Below, one piece after another: positions 36,391-44,227 of a stretch of DNA of 64,000 nt. A model generated the notes under the pieces. That model did no database searches. It saw nothing but the letters and a program-made list of their open reading frames with translations, and was not told where the DNA came from. Each line of letters opens with the position of its first letter. Position 1 is the first letter of the stretch. Both the position numbers and the translations under genes were made by a program. Origin of the DNA: an uncultured Pseudomonadales bacterium (GTDB lineage Bacteria; Pseudomonadota; Gammaproteobacteria; Pseudomonadales; Azotimanducaceae); NCBI GenBank assembly GCA_958296295.1, contig OY282460.1:3766291-3830290 (forward strand), in the 5' to 3' direction.

Positions 36391-36420
36391 GCAACGTTTT
36401 GCAACGATTTGCAACGATTT
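36391..36420. repeat. Three tandem 10-base repeats upstream of the TonB receptor
   Basis: Unit 1 is gcaacgtttt and units 2 and 3 are gcaacgattt, directly adjacent. They lie 28 bases upstream of the preferred ATG of the receptor gene. They could bind a regulator or reflect slippage. They end at the coding start of the longer frame. Confidence 0.6.
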
Positions 36421-36524
36421 GGAGATTGTACCGACCTACGGTGCTCAACGGCGCGCGCCAAGCGGCAATCCACTCGGCCCGCGCCGCTCACCACGCCGCT
36501 GGTCCGCAAGGCGGCTCCTCAGCT

Positions 36525-38183
36525 CTACGCCGCGGCGTTGCGCAACACCCGTCCGCCACGATCGCCAGTGAGCTCGTCGTCCACCAGCACCACCTCGCCG
36601 TTGCACACCGTCGCCTTGTAACCGGCGGCGCGCTGAATGAAACGCGGGGCGCCGAACGGGAAGTCGTGGACGATTTTCGGCATCCGTTCCTCCAACCTTT
36701 CGATGTCGAACACGTTGATGTCCGCCCGCCTGCCAACGGCCAAGACGCCCCGGTCGTCCAAACCCAGCACGTCGGCCGGCACCGAGCTGATGCGGCGTAC
36801 CGCTTCGGGCAGCGAGTACAAGCCGGTGTCGCGGTGCCAATGCGAAAGGATGAACGTGGGCCAGCCGGAGTCGATCATCTGGCTCACATGGGCACCGGCG
36901 TCGCCCAAGCCGGGCATGGCCCAATCCGTGGTGATGAGTTCCGCCAAGGCGTCGAGATTCACATTGAAGCCGCGCATGTGGAAGAGCGCCTTGCCGTTCG
37001 TCTCGTCCGAAAGGCGCAGGAAAGTTTCCACCGGATGCTCGCCGACGGCCTCGGCCATCGCCGCGAGGTTTTCGGAAAGCGCCTGCGTGTAGCAAGGCCG
37101 CTCGCCATCGCCCATGTAGAACCAGCGCTTCATGCCGTTGACCGCCGCTTCGCCTTGCCCAGACACCTCGGCAACCAGTTGGGCGCGGGTTTGCGGATCT
37201 CGAATGGCCGCAAGGCGGCCTTCCAAATCCTTGGCGCGCAGCGCGTTCCAAGCCGGTGTGCGGAAGAAGTTGTCCGTGGCGAGGCCGCCGACGCCGCCGC
37301 CGCTGCGCGGCACGGTGACGGATGTGACGTTCAATCCCTCGGCGCGCATCGCCGAAACCCGCTCGTTCAGCCGCTCCGTGCCCATCTCAGCGGCCGAACT
37401 GAACAAGGCGCCCCGCGACACCCGGGCTTCCTCGCGGATGAGCGCCATCTCGGCGTCGAAATCGCGGAAATCCGAAACGGTCTGCATGATGCCGCCGTGC
37501 TTGCCCACCTGCTTGGCCACTGCCCGCAGTTCCTTGCGTTCAGCGAAAGTGCCTGGAATGGAACGGCCGTCCGGCAACCGGTGCGGCGGAAAACGGTTCG
37601 TGGAGAAGCCCACCGCGCCTTCCTTCACCGATTGGCCAGCGAGTTCGGCGATTTGGCGTATTTCGTCGTCCGTCGCCGGCTCTTCCACGGCACGTTCGCC
37701 CATCACGTAGAAACGGGTGGCGCAATGGCCGACCAAGCCGCAGATGTTGATGGCGGGGCCCAGCGAATCCAAAGCGTCCAAGTAGCCGCCATAGGATTCC
37801 CAGTTCCACGGCAAGCCGTGAAGAATGGCGTTCTTGGGAATGTCCTCGACCGTTTCCATCATGCCGGCGAGGAACTCCCGGTCGGACGGCTTGCAGGGCG
37901 CGAAGGTGACGCCGCAATTGCCGAACAGCGCCGTGGTGACGCCGTGCCAACTGATGGACGTGACGGCCGGATCCCAACCGATCTGCGCGTCCAAGTGCGT
38001 GTGCAGATCGATGAAGCCGGGCGAAACGACGAGGCCAGCGGCGTCGATTTCCCGCTTGCCCTTGCCGTCTACTTTGCCAATGGCGGCGATGCGGTCGCCA
38101 TCGACCGCCACATCCGCGCCTACCGGTTCGGCACCGGTGCCGTCCACGACGGCGCCGCCGCGTATTACTAGATCATGGCTCAT
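36525..38183 (-). CDS. N-acyl-D-amino-acid deacylase (amidohydrolase family 3)
   Basis: A 552-residue amidohydrolase. The metal site has GFIDLHTHLDAQIGWDP (HxH) followed by GVTTALFGNCGVTFAPCKP, typical of D-aminoacylases. GLGDAGAHVSQMIDS contains the conserved Asp and His, and the end has a small amidohydrolase beta-sandwich (DINVFDIERL). Members remove acyl groups from N-acyl-D-amino acids or related N-acyl compounds. The ATG at 38183 fits conservation; no clear ribosome-binding site precedes it. It marks the last metabolic gene before the defence island. Confidence 0.92.
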   Translation of the reverse strand: MSHDLVIRGGAVVDGTGAEPVGADVAVDGDRIAAIGKVDGKGKREIDAAGLVVSPGFIDLHTHLDAQIGWDPAVTSISWHGVTTALFGNCGVTFAPCKPSDREFLAGMMETVEDIPKNAILHGLPWNWESYGGYLDALDSLGPAINICGLVGHCATRFYVMGERAVEEPATDDEIRQIAELAGQSVKEGAVGFSTNRFPPHRLPDGRSIPGTFAERKELRAVAKQVGKHGGIMQTVSDFRDFDAEMALIREEARVSRGALFSSAAEMGTERLNERVSAMRAEGLNVTSVTVPRSGGGVGGLATDNFFRTPAWNALRAKDLEGRLAAIRDPQTRAQLVAEVSGQGEAAVNGMKRWFYMGDGERPCYTQALSENLAAMAEAVGEHPVETFLRLSDETNGKALFHMRGFNVNLDALAELITTDWAMPGLGDAGAHVSQMIDSGWPTFILSHWHRDTGLYSLPEAVRRISSVPADVLGLDDRGVLAVGRRADINVFDIERLEERMPKIVHDFPFGAPRFIQRAAGYKATVCNGEVVLVDDELTGDRGGRVLRNAAA

Positions 38184-38287
38184 GGTTTGTTACCGAGTTG
38201 GTCAGAAAGGAGTGGTGATGATACCGATTTGCGCCAAGTGCGGGGTGGCTCCGTGCAGCACGCCGCTCGTTGCCCGCGGTGCCAGCG

Positions 38288-41203
38288 CTATCCCACGATC
38301 ACGCACACCACAGACACCCACGGGCGTTCCTCCGTAGTCATCACGTCTTCTATCCACTGCAAGTAGGCGTCGAAGATGTCTTCGATGTCTCGCCGAGTGG
38401 CGTTGCGGCGCGCTTGTTTGAGCGGTTCGGCCATTGCGGATCCTTCAATGCGCTCTTCGAGGTGACGAAGCCGGCGGCTCTTGAGGGCGTCCAGCTCCCG
38501 AACTCTAGAGTTCAGCTTGACGTTGATGGCGTCCTCGAAGTCGTTGCGTTGTTTGGCGAACCAAGCGTCCGCCATCCGCACGGCTTCAGGCAGCAGGCGT
38601 TGCAACGCGGCCACCTCCACGGCAGCCAACCGATTCGGAATAGAGCGAACCCCTAGGCCCGTGCGGCGCCTAAACGTCTCGAAGGGCTGCGGCGCAACGA
38701 AGCCATCCGGCCCGTGGCGAACGGCGATCCATTCGTGGATCAAGGGATGGCCGCGGCGATTGGGCACCAAGCCGGCCAGCACGAACGCCGTCTCGTCTGA
38801 GGCAAGGCCGGGAACGCCGCACAGCACCGGCGCTTCGTGGCGCCCGAAGTTGGCGGCCATGCGGTCGTTCAGCCACTCCACTACGGGATTCAAGCGCCAC
38901 AGGTAGTGTTCCCGGGGCCACGCGCGTTCATCCCTGCGGCTGGTGGCGATGGCGTCGGCCATACGCGCCTTCGCCGTGGTCAGCACGAAACGCCAATTCC
39001 GCGGCGCCACCTCCGGCGGCAGGTGGGCGAAGCGGTGGCGCAGGTCTTCCGGCGCATCCAGCGTCAACGTCTTGCCCTCGGCATCCACCTCGAATTGCAT
39101 GTGGCGATCTCTGTCGCGCAGCCGATGCAAGGCGGCCTCGCAATAGGCGAGATCGTTGGCGTACAGGGAAGGCGGCGCAGTTGCTTCGGGCACCTCCGGC
39201 GCTGTTGTATCGGCCGGCGGCGTGGCGGTGAACAACGCGAGCAGGCTATCGCCTTCGCTCTCCGTCGGCGTCAGGGCGGCATCGAAGGAATCCGCACTGG
39301 CACCGCCGGCGATGGTCTTGGCCGTGATTTCCTCCTCCTCGTCGATGTCGTGGACTTTCATGAACGCCGAAGGATCGCCGATATTCCGGTACGCCTGCTC
39401 GTCCTTGCGTTTGAGCACCTCCAGCACGCGCATGTCCCCGCGGATCACCTCGTTCGCACTGCGCGTTGTTAGATAGACGATCTGCGGCGTTCGTTCTTGA
39501 CCGTAGCGATCCACGCGGCCGTTGCGTTGCGCGAAAACCATCAGCGACCAAGGCATGTCGAAGTGGATCAGGCGGTGGCAGTGGTAGTGCAGATTGATGC
39601 CTTCGGAAGCCACGTCCGAACAGATCAGCAAGCGCACCGGCTTGGCGGCGTTGCCGAAATCCTCCACCACGCGCTGCTGCTCCACATCGCTCATGCCGCC
39701 GTGCAGCGTTTCGACCTGCTTGGCCGACAGCTTCAGATCCTCGGCCAGATGCGTCGCCAGCCAGTTCAGCGTTTCGATGCGTTCGGTGAAGACGACGAGG
39801 CGATCTTCGGCGTCGTTGGATCGCCAGCGCAGCGTTTCTTCGGCATCGTGGCCGCCGCGAATGGCGACCAGCAAGCCTTGGTACTTGGCGAAGTCCGCTG
39901 TGGCGATGGCAGCGAGCTTCTCGCGCAGCGCCGAGAGCGAGTCCGCTTCCGTGTCGACAGAAGCGTTGGACTCGCCGGCCCGCTCGCGCTCTCGACGGCG
40001 GCGCAACCGCTGATCGACAGTGGCAATGCACGCCGCCGGCGACGAAAACAACGCCTTCTCCAACGTCACGGCGAACAAATCGCGAGCCGCTTGGTTCGCT
40101 TGCCCGTCTGTTCGCCGAGTATTCGCCACCGGCACGGCCAGCAGCGCATCGTATGCGGCTTCCTCCTGGCGCGAGGCGACAAACTCCAAGCTGACTATGC
40201 GCCGATCCTGAAACGCGCCTTCCACTTCGTGCCGAATGTCCTTCTTGAAGCGGCGGATCACCAGCCCTTTGTCGCGGAAGTCCTCGGCTTCGTAGCTATC
40301 GGGATCCGCGATGGCCGTGGCGTCCAACATGTTCATCAAGCTGGCGAAACTGCGCGCCTTGCCGTCGTGGGGCGTGGCGGAAAGCATGATGAGCGTGTCT
40401 GAACGGCGTGCAAGCAGCTTGGCGAGACGCGCGCGCAGCGAGCCGGTGCCGCGATCCGCCACGTTGTGGGCTTCGTCGATGACGATCACGTCCCAATAGG
40501 CGTTTTCCAAATAGGTGCGGTACTCCGCATCCTGCTTCAACGTATCGATGGAAATGATGGATTTGTCGTAGTAGTGGAATGGATTGTGGTTGCCGGGAAT
40601 GTTGCGGCGCACGCGCTGAATGCCGGCGGAATCGAGCCGCGTGAGCGGAATGGTGAAGCGATTCCAAAACTCCTTTTGGAGCTGGGCCAACATGCTTTTC
40701 ACGGCCAACACGAGGATCCGTGTGGCGCGGCCGCGGGCGATGAGTTCGCCAACCAGAATGCCCGCCTCCAACGTCTTGCCAAGACCCACCGCATCCGCGA
40801 TGAGAATGCGCTGACGCGGCCGGGCGAGCGCTTGGCGAGCCGGTTCGAGCTGATACGACACCAGATCCATGGCGGCGCTATGGCCAAAGTGAATGTGTTG
40901 GTCGTTAGCGACCACATCGCGCAGCCGGCTTTCCATGTGCAGCAGGCTGTCCGCGTAGCCCGGCGAACGATCGGCAACCAGCCGAGTGCTTGCGGGATCC
41001 AACACTTCGACGCGCTCCAGCTGACTCAAGAACACGGCCTGCCGATCGCGCACGATTTCGGAGATGCCGGTGCAGGTGAGCTGATAGTCGCCGCCGCTGG
41101 TCATGTCGACCCGGCGCACAGCCCACTCGGCATCGCGCACCATCACCCGAGCGCCCGGCGCGGGTGCTATCTGAGCGGGGCGGCGCGTTGTTGGCGAGGG
41201 CAA
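38288..41203 (-). CDS. DrmD-like SNF2 helicase
   Basis: A 971-residue SF2 ATPase of the SNF2/RapA type resembling DrmD of class 1 DISARM. After an N-terminal region (APGARVMVRDAEWAVRRVD) come motif I LIADAVGLGKTLEAG (near residue 136), motif II VIDEAHNV (near 242), and motif III SATPHDG. In the helicase C domain there are SEGINLHYHCHRLIHFDMPW and QRNGRVDRYGQ. It ends with a charged helical region. In DISARM the helicase acts with DrmAB in restricting unmodified phage DNA. The start is a TTG at 41203; an in-frame stop lies shortly upstream. The next 292 bases (41204-41495) hold no gene I recognise. Confidence 0.85.
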   Translation of the reverse strand: MPSPTTRRPAQIAPAPGARVMVRDAEWAVRRVDMTSGGDYQLTCTGISEIVRDRQAVFLSQLERVEVLDPASTRLVADRSPGYADSLLHMESRLRDVVANDQHIHFGHSAAMDLVSYQLEPARQALARPRQRILIADAVGLGKTLEAGILVGELIARGRATRILVLAVKSMLAQLQKEFWNRFTIPLTRLDSAGIQRVRRNIPGNHNPFHYYDKSIISIDTLKQDAEYRTYLENAYWDVIVIDEAHNVADRGTGSLRARLAKLLARRSDTLIMLSATPHDGKARSFASLMNMLDATAIADPDSYEAEDFRDKGLVIRRFKKDIRHEVEGAFQDRRIVSLEFVASRQEEAAYDALLAVPVANTRRTDGQANQAARDLFAVTLEKALFSSPAACIATVDQRLRRRRERERAGESNASVDTEADSLSALREKLAAIATADFAKYQGLLVAIRGGHDAEETLRWRSNDAEDRLVVFTERIETLNWLATHLAEDLKLSAKQVETLHGGMSDVEQQRVVEDFGNAAKPVRLLICSDVASEGINLHYHCHRLIHFDMPWSLMVFAQRNGRVDRYGQERTPQIVYLTTRSANEVIRGDMRVLEVLKRKDEQAYRNIGDPSAFMKVHDIDEEEEITAKTIAGGASADSFDAALTPTESEGDSLLALFTATPPADTTAPEVPEATAPPSLYANDLAYCEAALHRLRDRDRHMQFEVDAEGKTLTLDAPEDLRHRFAHLPPEVAPRNWRFVLTTAKARMADAIATSRRDERAWPREHYLWRLNPVVEWLNDRMAANFGRHEAPVLCGVPGLASDETAFVLAGLVPNRRGHPLIHEWIAVRHGPDGFVAPQPFETFRRRTGLGVRSIPNRLAAVEVAALQRLLPEAVRMADAWFAKQRNDFEDAINVKLNSRVRELDALKSRRLRHLEERIEGSAMAEPLKQARRNATRRDIEDIFDAYLQWIEDVMTTEERPWVSVVCVIVG

Positions 41204-41495
41204 GGTCAGAGGGAAGTCGGCAGGGAGTTCGTGTCAGTCGGCATGGTCGCACAGATCGGCGGCACATCGCCGAGTTCAATAGGCAGTTCGCACGGGCCAA
41301 GCCATGAGGATGGCCGACCTTCCGCCGACGGGTGCTGGCCGTCACACCCGCGGTCGATGCGGAATCCGACCTTATCTTGATCTGCCGCAGCGTCTTCGGC
41401 TAGGTCTCCGCTGCGCTGGCTGCCGCACGGCCCGCCCCACTCGACATCCCGTGCGAACACGCTCTGCGGGCGACAGTTGTTGGCGAGGAAACCTC

Positions 41496-43625
41496 TTACT
41501 TTGGTTCATGCCCCAGGGGCGAGACAAAGCGGCTCGGCGTTCCGAAGCTCAACACGCGCAAGCTCTTGCGGGCGCGGGTGGCCGCGACATGGAGCAGTGC
41601 GCGCTCTTGGGTTTCCGCTTCTTCCTTGGCCGTGGCGTCGGCCGCTTCGGCGGAGAGACGCAGCGGCACCAGGCCGTCGTTGACGCTTGCGAGCAGCATG
41701 TGATCGAACTCCAAGCCCTTGACGCGATGCATGGTGGCCAGCCGCACCGCATCGCCGCGCCGCTCGTCGTCCTTGGCATCGCCGCCGAGCACAACGCACG
41801 CGAAGCCGCCCTCTCGGAGCGCTTTCGCGGCGGCTTCGCGCTCGGCGCTGGTACGCGCTGCCACGCACGCGCCACGCAACGAATCACCTTCCTCCACCAG
41901 TTGGCCGATGCAGGCAAGCAGGTGAGCGTCGTGCTCCTCCCGCGTTTGGAAGTGGGCGAGTTGCGGTTCCGGGCCGCGGGTTAGCGAGCGGATGCCTTGG
42001 CTGTCGTCCGCGCCACCGTCCAAATCGTCGATGCGGCGTCCGTCCAGTAGCGCCGCGGCCCAGCGTCTGGTTTGTTCCGTCGTGCGGTAGTTCAACCGGA
42101 GCTTGCGCGAACGGCCGCGGATATTGATGCCGCAACGGCTCAGCACCACGCGGCGCCCGTAGATGCGTTGGTGGCCATCGCCGGTGATGAAGAGAGCGTT
42201 CCTGCCCGGCGGCGTGATGGCGCGCAGCAGGCGAAACGCCGGCGCACCCATGTCTTGCGCCTCGTCCACGATCACCGCCGCGTAGTTGGCAGGGTCTTCC
42301 GGCGCTAGCGGCTCGCCGGCTAGCAGCGCGGCGGCGTCCTGATAGGCGTCGTCCACTTCCTTCACCCCGCGTTCCGCCAGTTGCGCCCGATACTCCTCGA
42401 ACACGGGCCACACCTGCGCCCGTTGGGCACGGCTCAGGCGGGTGCCGCGACCAATGCGGGAAATGCCGAGATACTCTTGCCTGTTCGCCACCGCCCCGGG
42501 CTGAATCACTTGTTCCCACTCGTTCTCGAAGAACGCATCCGGCAGGTTCAGCGTGGCTGCGCGAACATCGAGCGCGATCTGCCACGCCTGCGCCAATCTT
42601 CCGCCGAATTGCAGTTGAAACTGGTAGCGCCGAGACCGCAGAAAGCGCACCACCCAGCGATCCAGATTGGTCACTTCGATGCGCTGCATTTCTTCGGGCG
42701 TGCAGATGGCACCCAAGTTGTGCGCGATGTCCGCCGCGAGGTTGCGGGTGAACGTGGTGAAAAGGATGCGCCCGTGGGAAAGATTCCGCACCAGCCACCG
42801 AGCGCGGTGCATGGCCGCGACCGTCTTGCCGGTGCCAGCGCCACCGAGCAAGCGCACCGGCCCGTTCCAATCCCGCTCCACCATGCGCCGCTGGGAAGGG
42901 TGCAGGAACACGCGCCAACGTTCCAGCGGCGCGTTGAGCATGGCTTCGAGTTCCATCTCGTCCGCCGCAACGGCAAACCGCATCCGTGAATCCAGCCGTT
43001 GCAGAGCGACGTTGTAGTCTTCCACATCCACGGTTTCCGGCGCTTCGCGCTCGCGCACCAGATCTTCGTAGGATTCGCCGGCGAGAAAGTAGAACAGCGC
43101 ATCGTGCGCTTCGGCCGGCAAGCGCTTCTCGATGGCCTCGAGGCCGTATTCGTCGGCTATGCCGCGCACCTCCGGCAGCATGGCCGCCGGCACGCCGAGG
43201 CGCATCAGCTCGCGGTCTTTCAAGCCGGCGAACGCGCCGGACGGACCGGCACGTTCAGCCGTGGCTTGCGGCGCTTCGGCACCGCCATCGTCCTGCGGCA
43301 AGTACACCTGCACGGCGCCGGTTTCGGGATGCACGTCGCAGCGGCGGCGCGTGGCCCATTGGTACGCCTCGTCGTGCTTGTCCGCCCACAACAGTATGTG
43401 GACGTCGCCACGCGCCGGCTTGTGGACGATGACGCGATAGCCGCGGTCGATGCGCAGCGACCGCATGTTGGGGTCTCTCGCGCCGTTGATGCGCTCGTAG
43501 TTCAAGCCGCTGGCCGTGGGGTTGCTGCTGAACCGGGCGATGAGCGAACGCACATTGCGCTGCTGCGCGCCGGGCAGGCGGGCGAAGGCGGAGAGGAAGT
43601 CTGCGTACATGGCCATGTTGGTCAT
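41496..43625 (-). CDS. UvrD-family helicase with a RelE/ParE-like N-terminal domain
   Basis: A 709-residue fusion. The first ~100 residues (FLSAFARLPGAQQRNVRSLI, MRSLRIDRGYRVIVHK, and VHILLWADKHDEAYQWA) read like a RelE/ParE toxin-fold domain. A linker of about 130 residues follows. Then comes an SF1 helicase: motif I GGAGTGKTVAAMHRARW (near residue 261), motif II VIVDEAQDMG, motif III ITGDGHQRIYGRR, and LRLNYRTTEQ. The last core motifs are MHRVKGLEFDHMLLASVNDG and LLHVAATRARKSLRVLSFG. It may process or translocate along phage DNA, with the toxin fold regulating or cleaving RNA; both are inference. It is upstream of drmD in the same leftward unit. Confidence 0.82.
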   Translation of the reverse strand: MTNMAMYADFLSAFARLPGAQQRNVRSLIARFSSNPTASGLNYERINGARDPNMRSLRIDRGYRVIVHKPARGDVHILLWADKHDEAYQWATRRRCDVHPETGAVQVYLPQDDGGAEAPQATAERAGPSGAFAGLKDRELMRLGVPAAMLPEVRGIADEYGLEAIEKRLPAEAHDALFYFLAGESYEDLVREREAPETVDVEDYNVALQRLDSRMRFAVAADEMELEAMLNAPLERWRVFLHPSQRRMVERDWNGPVRLLGGAGTGKTVAAMHRARWLVRNLSHGRILFTTFTRNLAADIAHNLGAICTPEEMQRIEVTNLDRWVVRFLRSRRYQFQLQFGGRLAQAWQIALDVRAATLNLPDAFFENEWEQVIQPGAVANRQEYLGISRIGRGTRLSRAQRAQVWPVFEEYRAQLAERGVKEVDDAYQDAAALLAGEPLAPEDPANYAAVIVDEAQDMGAPAFRLLRAITPPGRNALFITGDGHQRIYGRRVVLSRCGINIRGRSRKLRLNYRTTEQTRRWAAALLDGRRIDDLDGGADDSQGIRSLTRGPEPQLAHFQTREEHDAHLLACIGQLVEEGDSLRGACVAARTSAEREAAAKALREGGFACVVLGGDAKDDERRGDAVRLATMHRVKGLEFDHMLLASVNDGLVPLRLSAEAADATAKEEAETQERALLHVAATRARKSLRVLSFGTPSRFVSPLGHEPK

Positions 43626-43642
43626 GGTCTGCTAGCGCTCCG

Positions 43643-43879
43643 TCAAACGGTTGGCTCGCCGGTTGATGTGTTCTGCTCGCTAGTGTCGGTGCGGCGAAAC
43701 AGCTCGTATGCATCGGGGTCGAAGCGGCGGGCGGAAGCAACCTCAGCCCGTGGTATCACGACGCGGAATTGGTCAACGCCCCAGTTACTTCTGAGCAGCA
43801 CCGGCGCGTAGTTGGTTGACCTCGTCGTCGGGATTGCCCCCACGCTGCGCCTTTGCCCTGTTCTGATGGCTTTCCACAT
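43643..43879 (-). CDS. Small ORF ahead of the RelE-UvrD gene
   Basis: An open frame of up to 78 residues ends 17 bases before the RelE-UvrD ATG. Its C-terminal two-thirds (NYAPVLLRSNWGVDQFRVVI and PRAEVASARRFDPDAYELFR) look protein-like and acidic/basic balanced. A GTG at 43843 with AAAGG seven bases upstream would give a 66-residue product that begins just before this region. It could be a partner or antitoxin of the RelE-like domain, judged from position only. No homology is recognised. Confidence 0.4.
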   Translation of the reverse strand: MWKAIRTGQRRSVGAIPTTRSTNYAPVLLRSNWGVDQFRVVIPRAEVASARRFDPDAYELFRRTDTSEQNTSTGEPTV

Positions 43880-44097
43880 GCCGAGCAATCAGCCTAGCAC
43901 AGACTCATGTGTGCAGTCTGGCAATGGCAATCGACCGATGGCCAAGCACGAGATCAGCACCATCGGCACACTTGGTCGCCTCGCACGCCACGGCCCGTAC
44001 GCTGCCGCACGGCTGACATAGCGTTGGACAGTGCCCAGAGCCGAAACTTCGGCAGCCATCGTGTATGCTCGCTCGGCAGGCCAAAGGAGGATGGACA
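43880..44097. other. Divergent control region between the two DISARM-like arms
   Basis: About 220 bases separate the leftward and rightward units. I see no convincing ORF, promoter pair or repeat here. It probably carries both promoters. An excellent ribosome-binding site, AAAGGAGG (44083-44090), lies at its right edge. Confidence 0.4.
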
Positions 44098-44220
44098 TTG
44101 GTCGCCCTCGCAGCCGGTGCCCAGCGGCTTCCGTCGCATCACATCACCATACGCGTGGCTTGGCCCGATGGCGGCTGGGCCGGCACGGCGTTGCTCGGTC
44201 ATTTGCAAAAGACCAGTTGA
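44098..44220 (+). CDS. Short ORF with strong ribosome-binding site before drmA
   Basis: A TTG at 44098 seven bases after AAAGGAGG opens a 40-codon frame that stops 7 bases before the drmA GTG. Its product contains HHITIRVAWPDGGWAGT. I associate this kind of motif (His-hydrophobic-Thr-x-Arg-Val-x-Trp-x-Asp-x-x-Trp) with the start of larger proteins, but could not check it. It may be a leader peptide, a small protein, or the truncated 5' end of a lost gene. No gene of that name can be assigned. Confidence 0.35.
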   Translation: MVALAAGAQRLPSHHITIRVAWPDGGWAGTALLGHLQKTS

Positions 44221-44227
44221 GCGACCA

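Noticed and set aside
38218..38337. Small plus-strand ORF MIPICAKCGVAP with AAAGGAG before it
   Set aside because: It has a ribosome-binding site and a CxxC pair, but it soon turns into low-complexity sequence antisense to the DrmD-like gene's end.
41206..41460. 84-codon frame between the two leftward helicase genes
   Set aside because: No domain, poor composition and no ribosome-binding site; treated as non-coding spacer.
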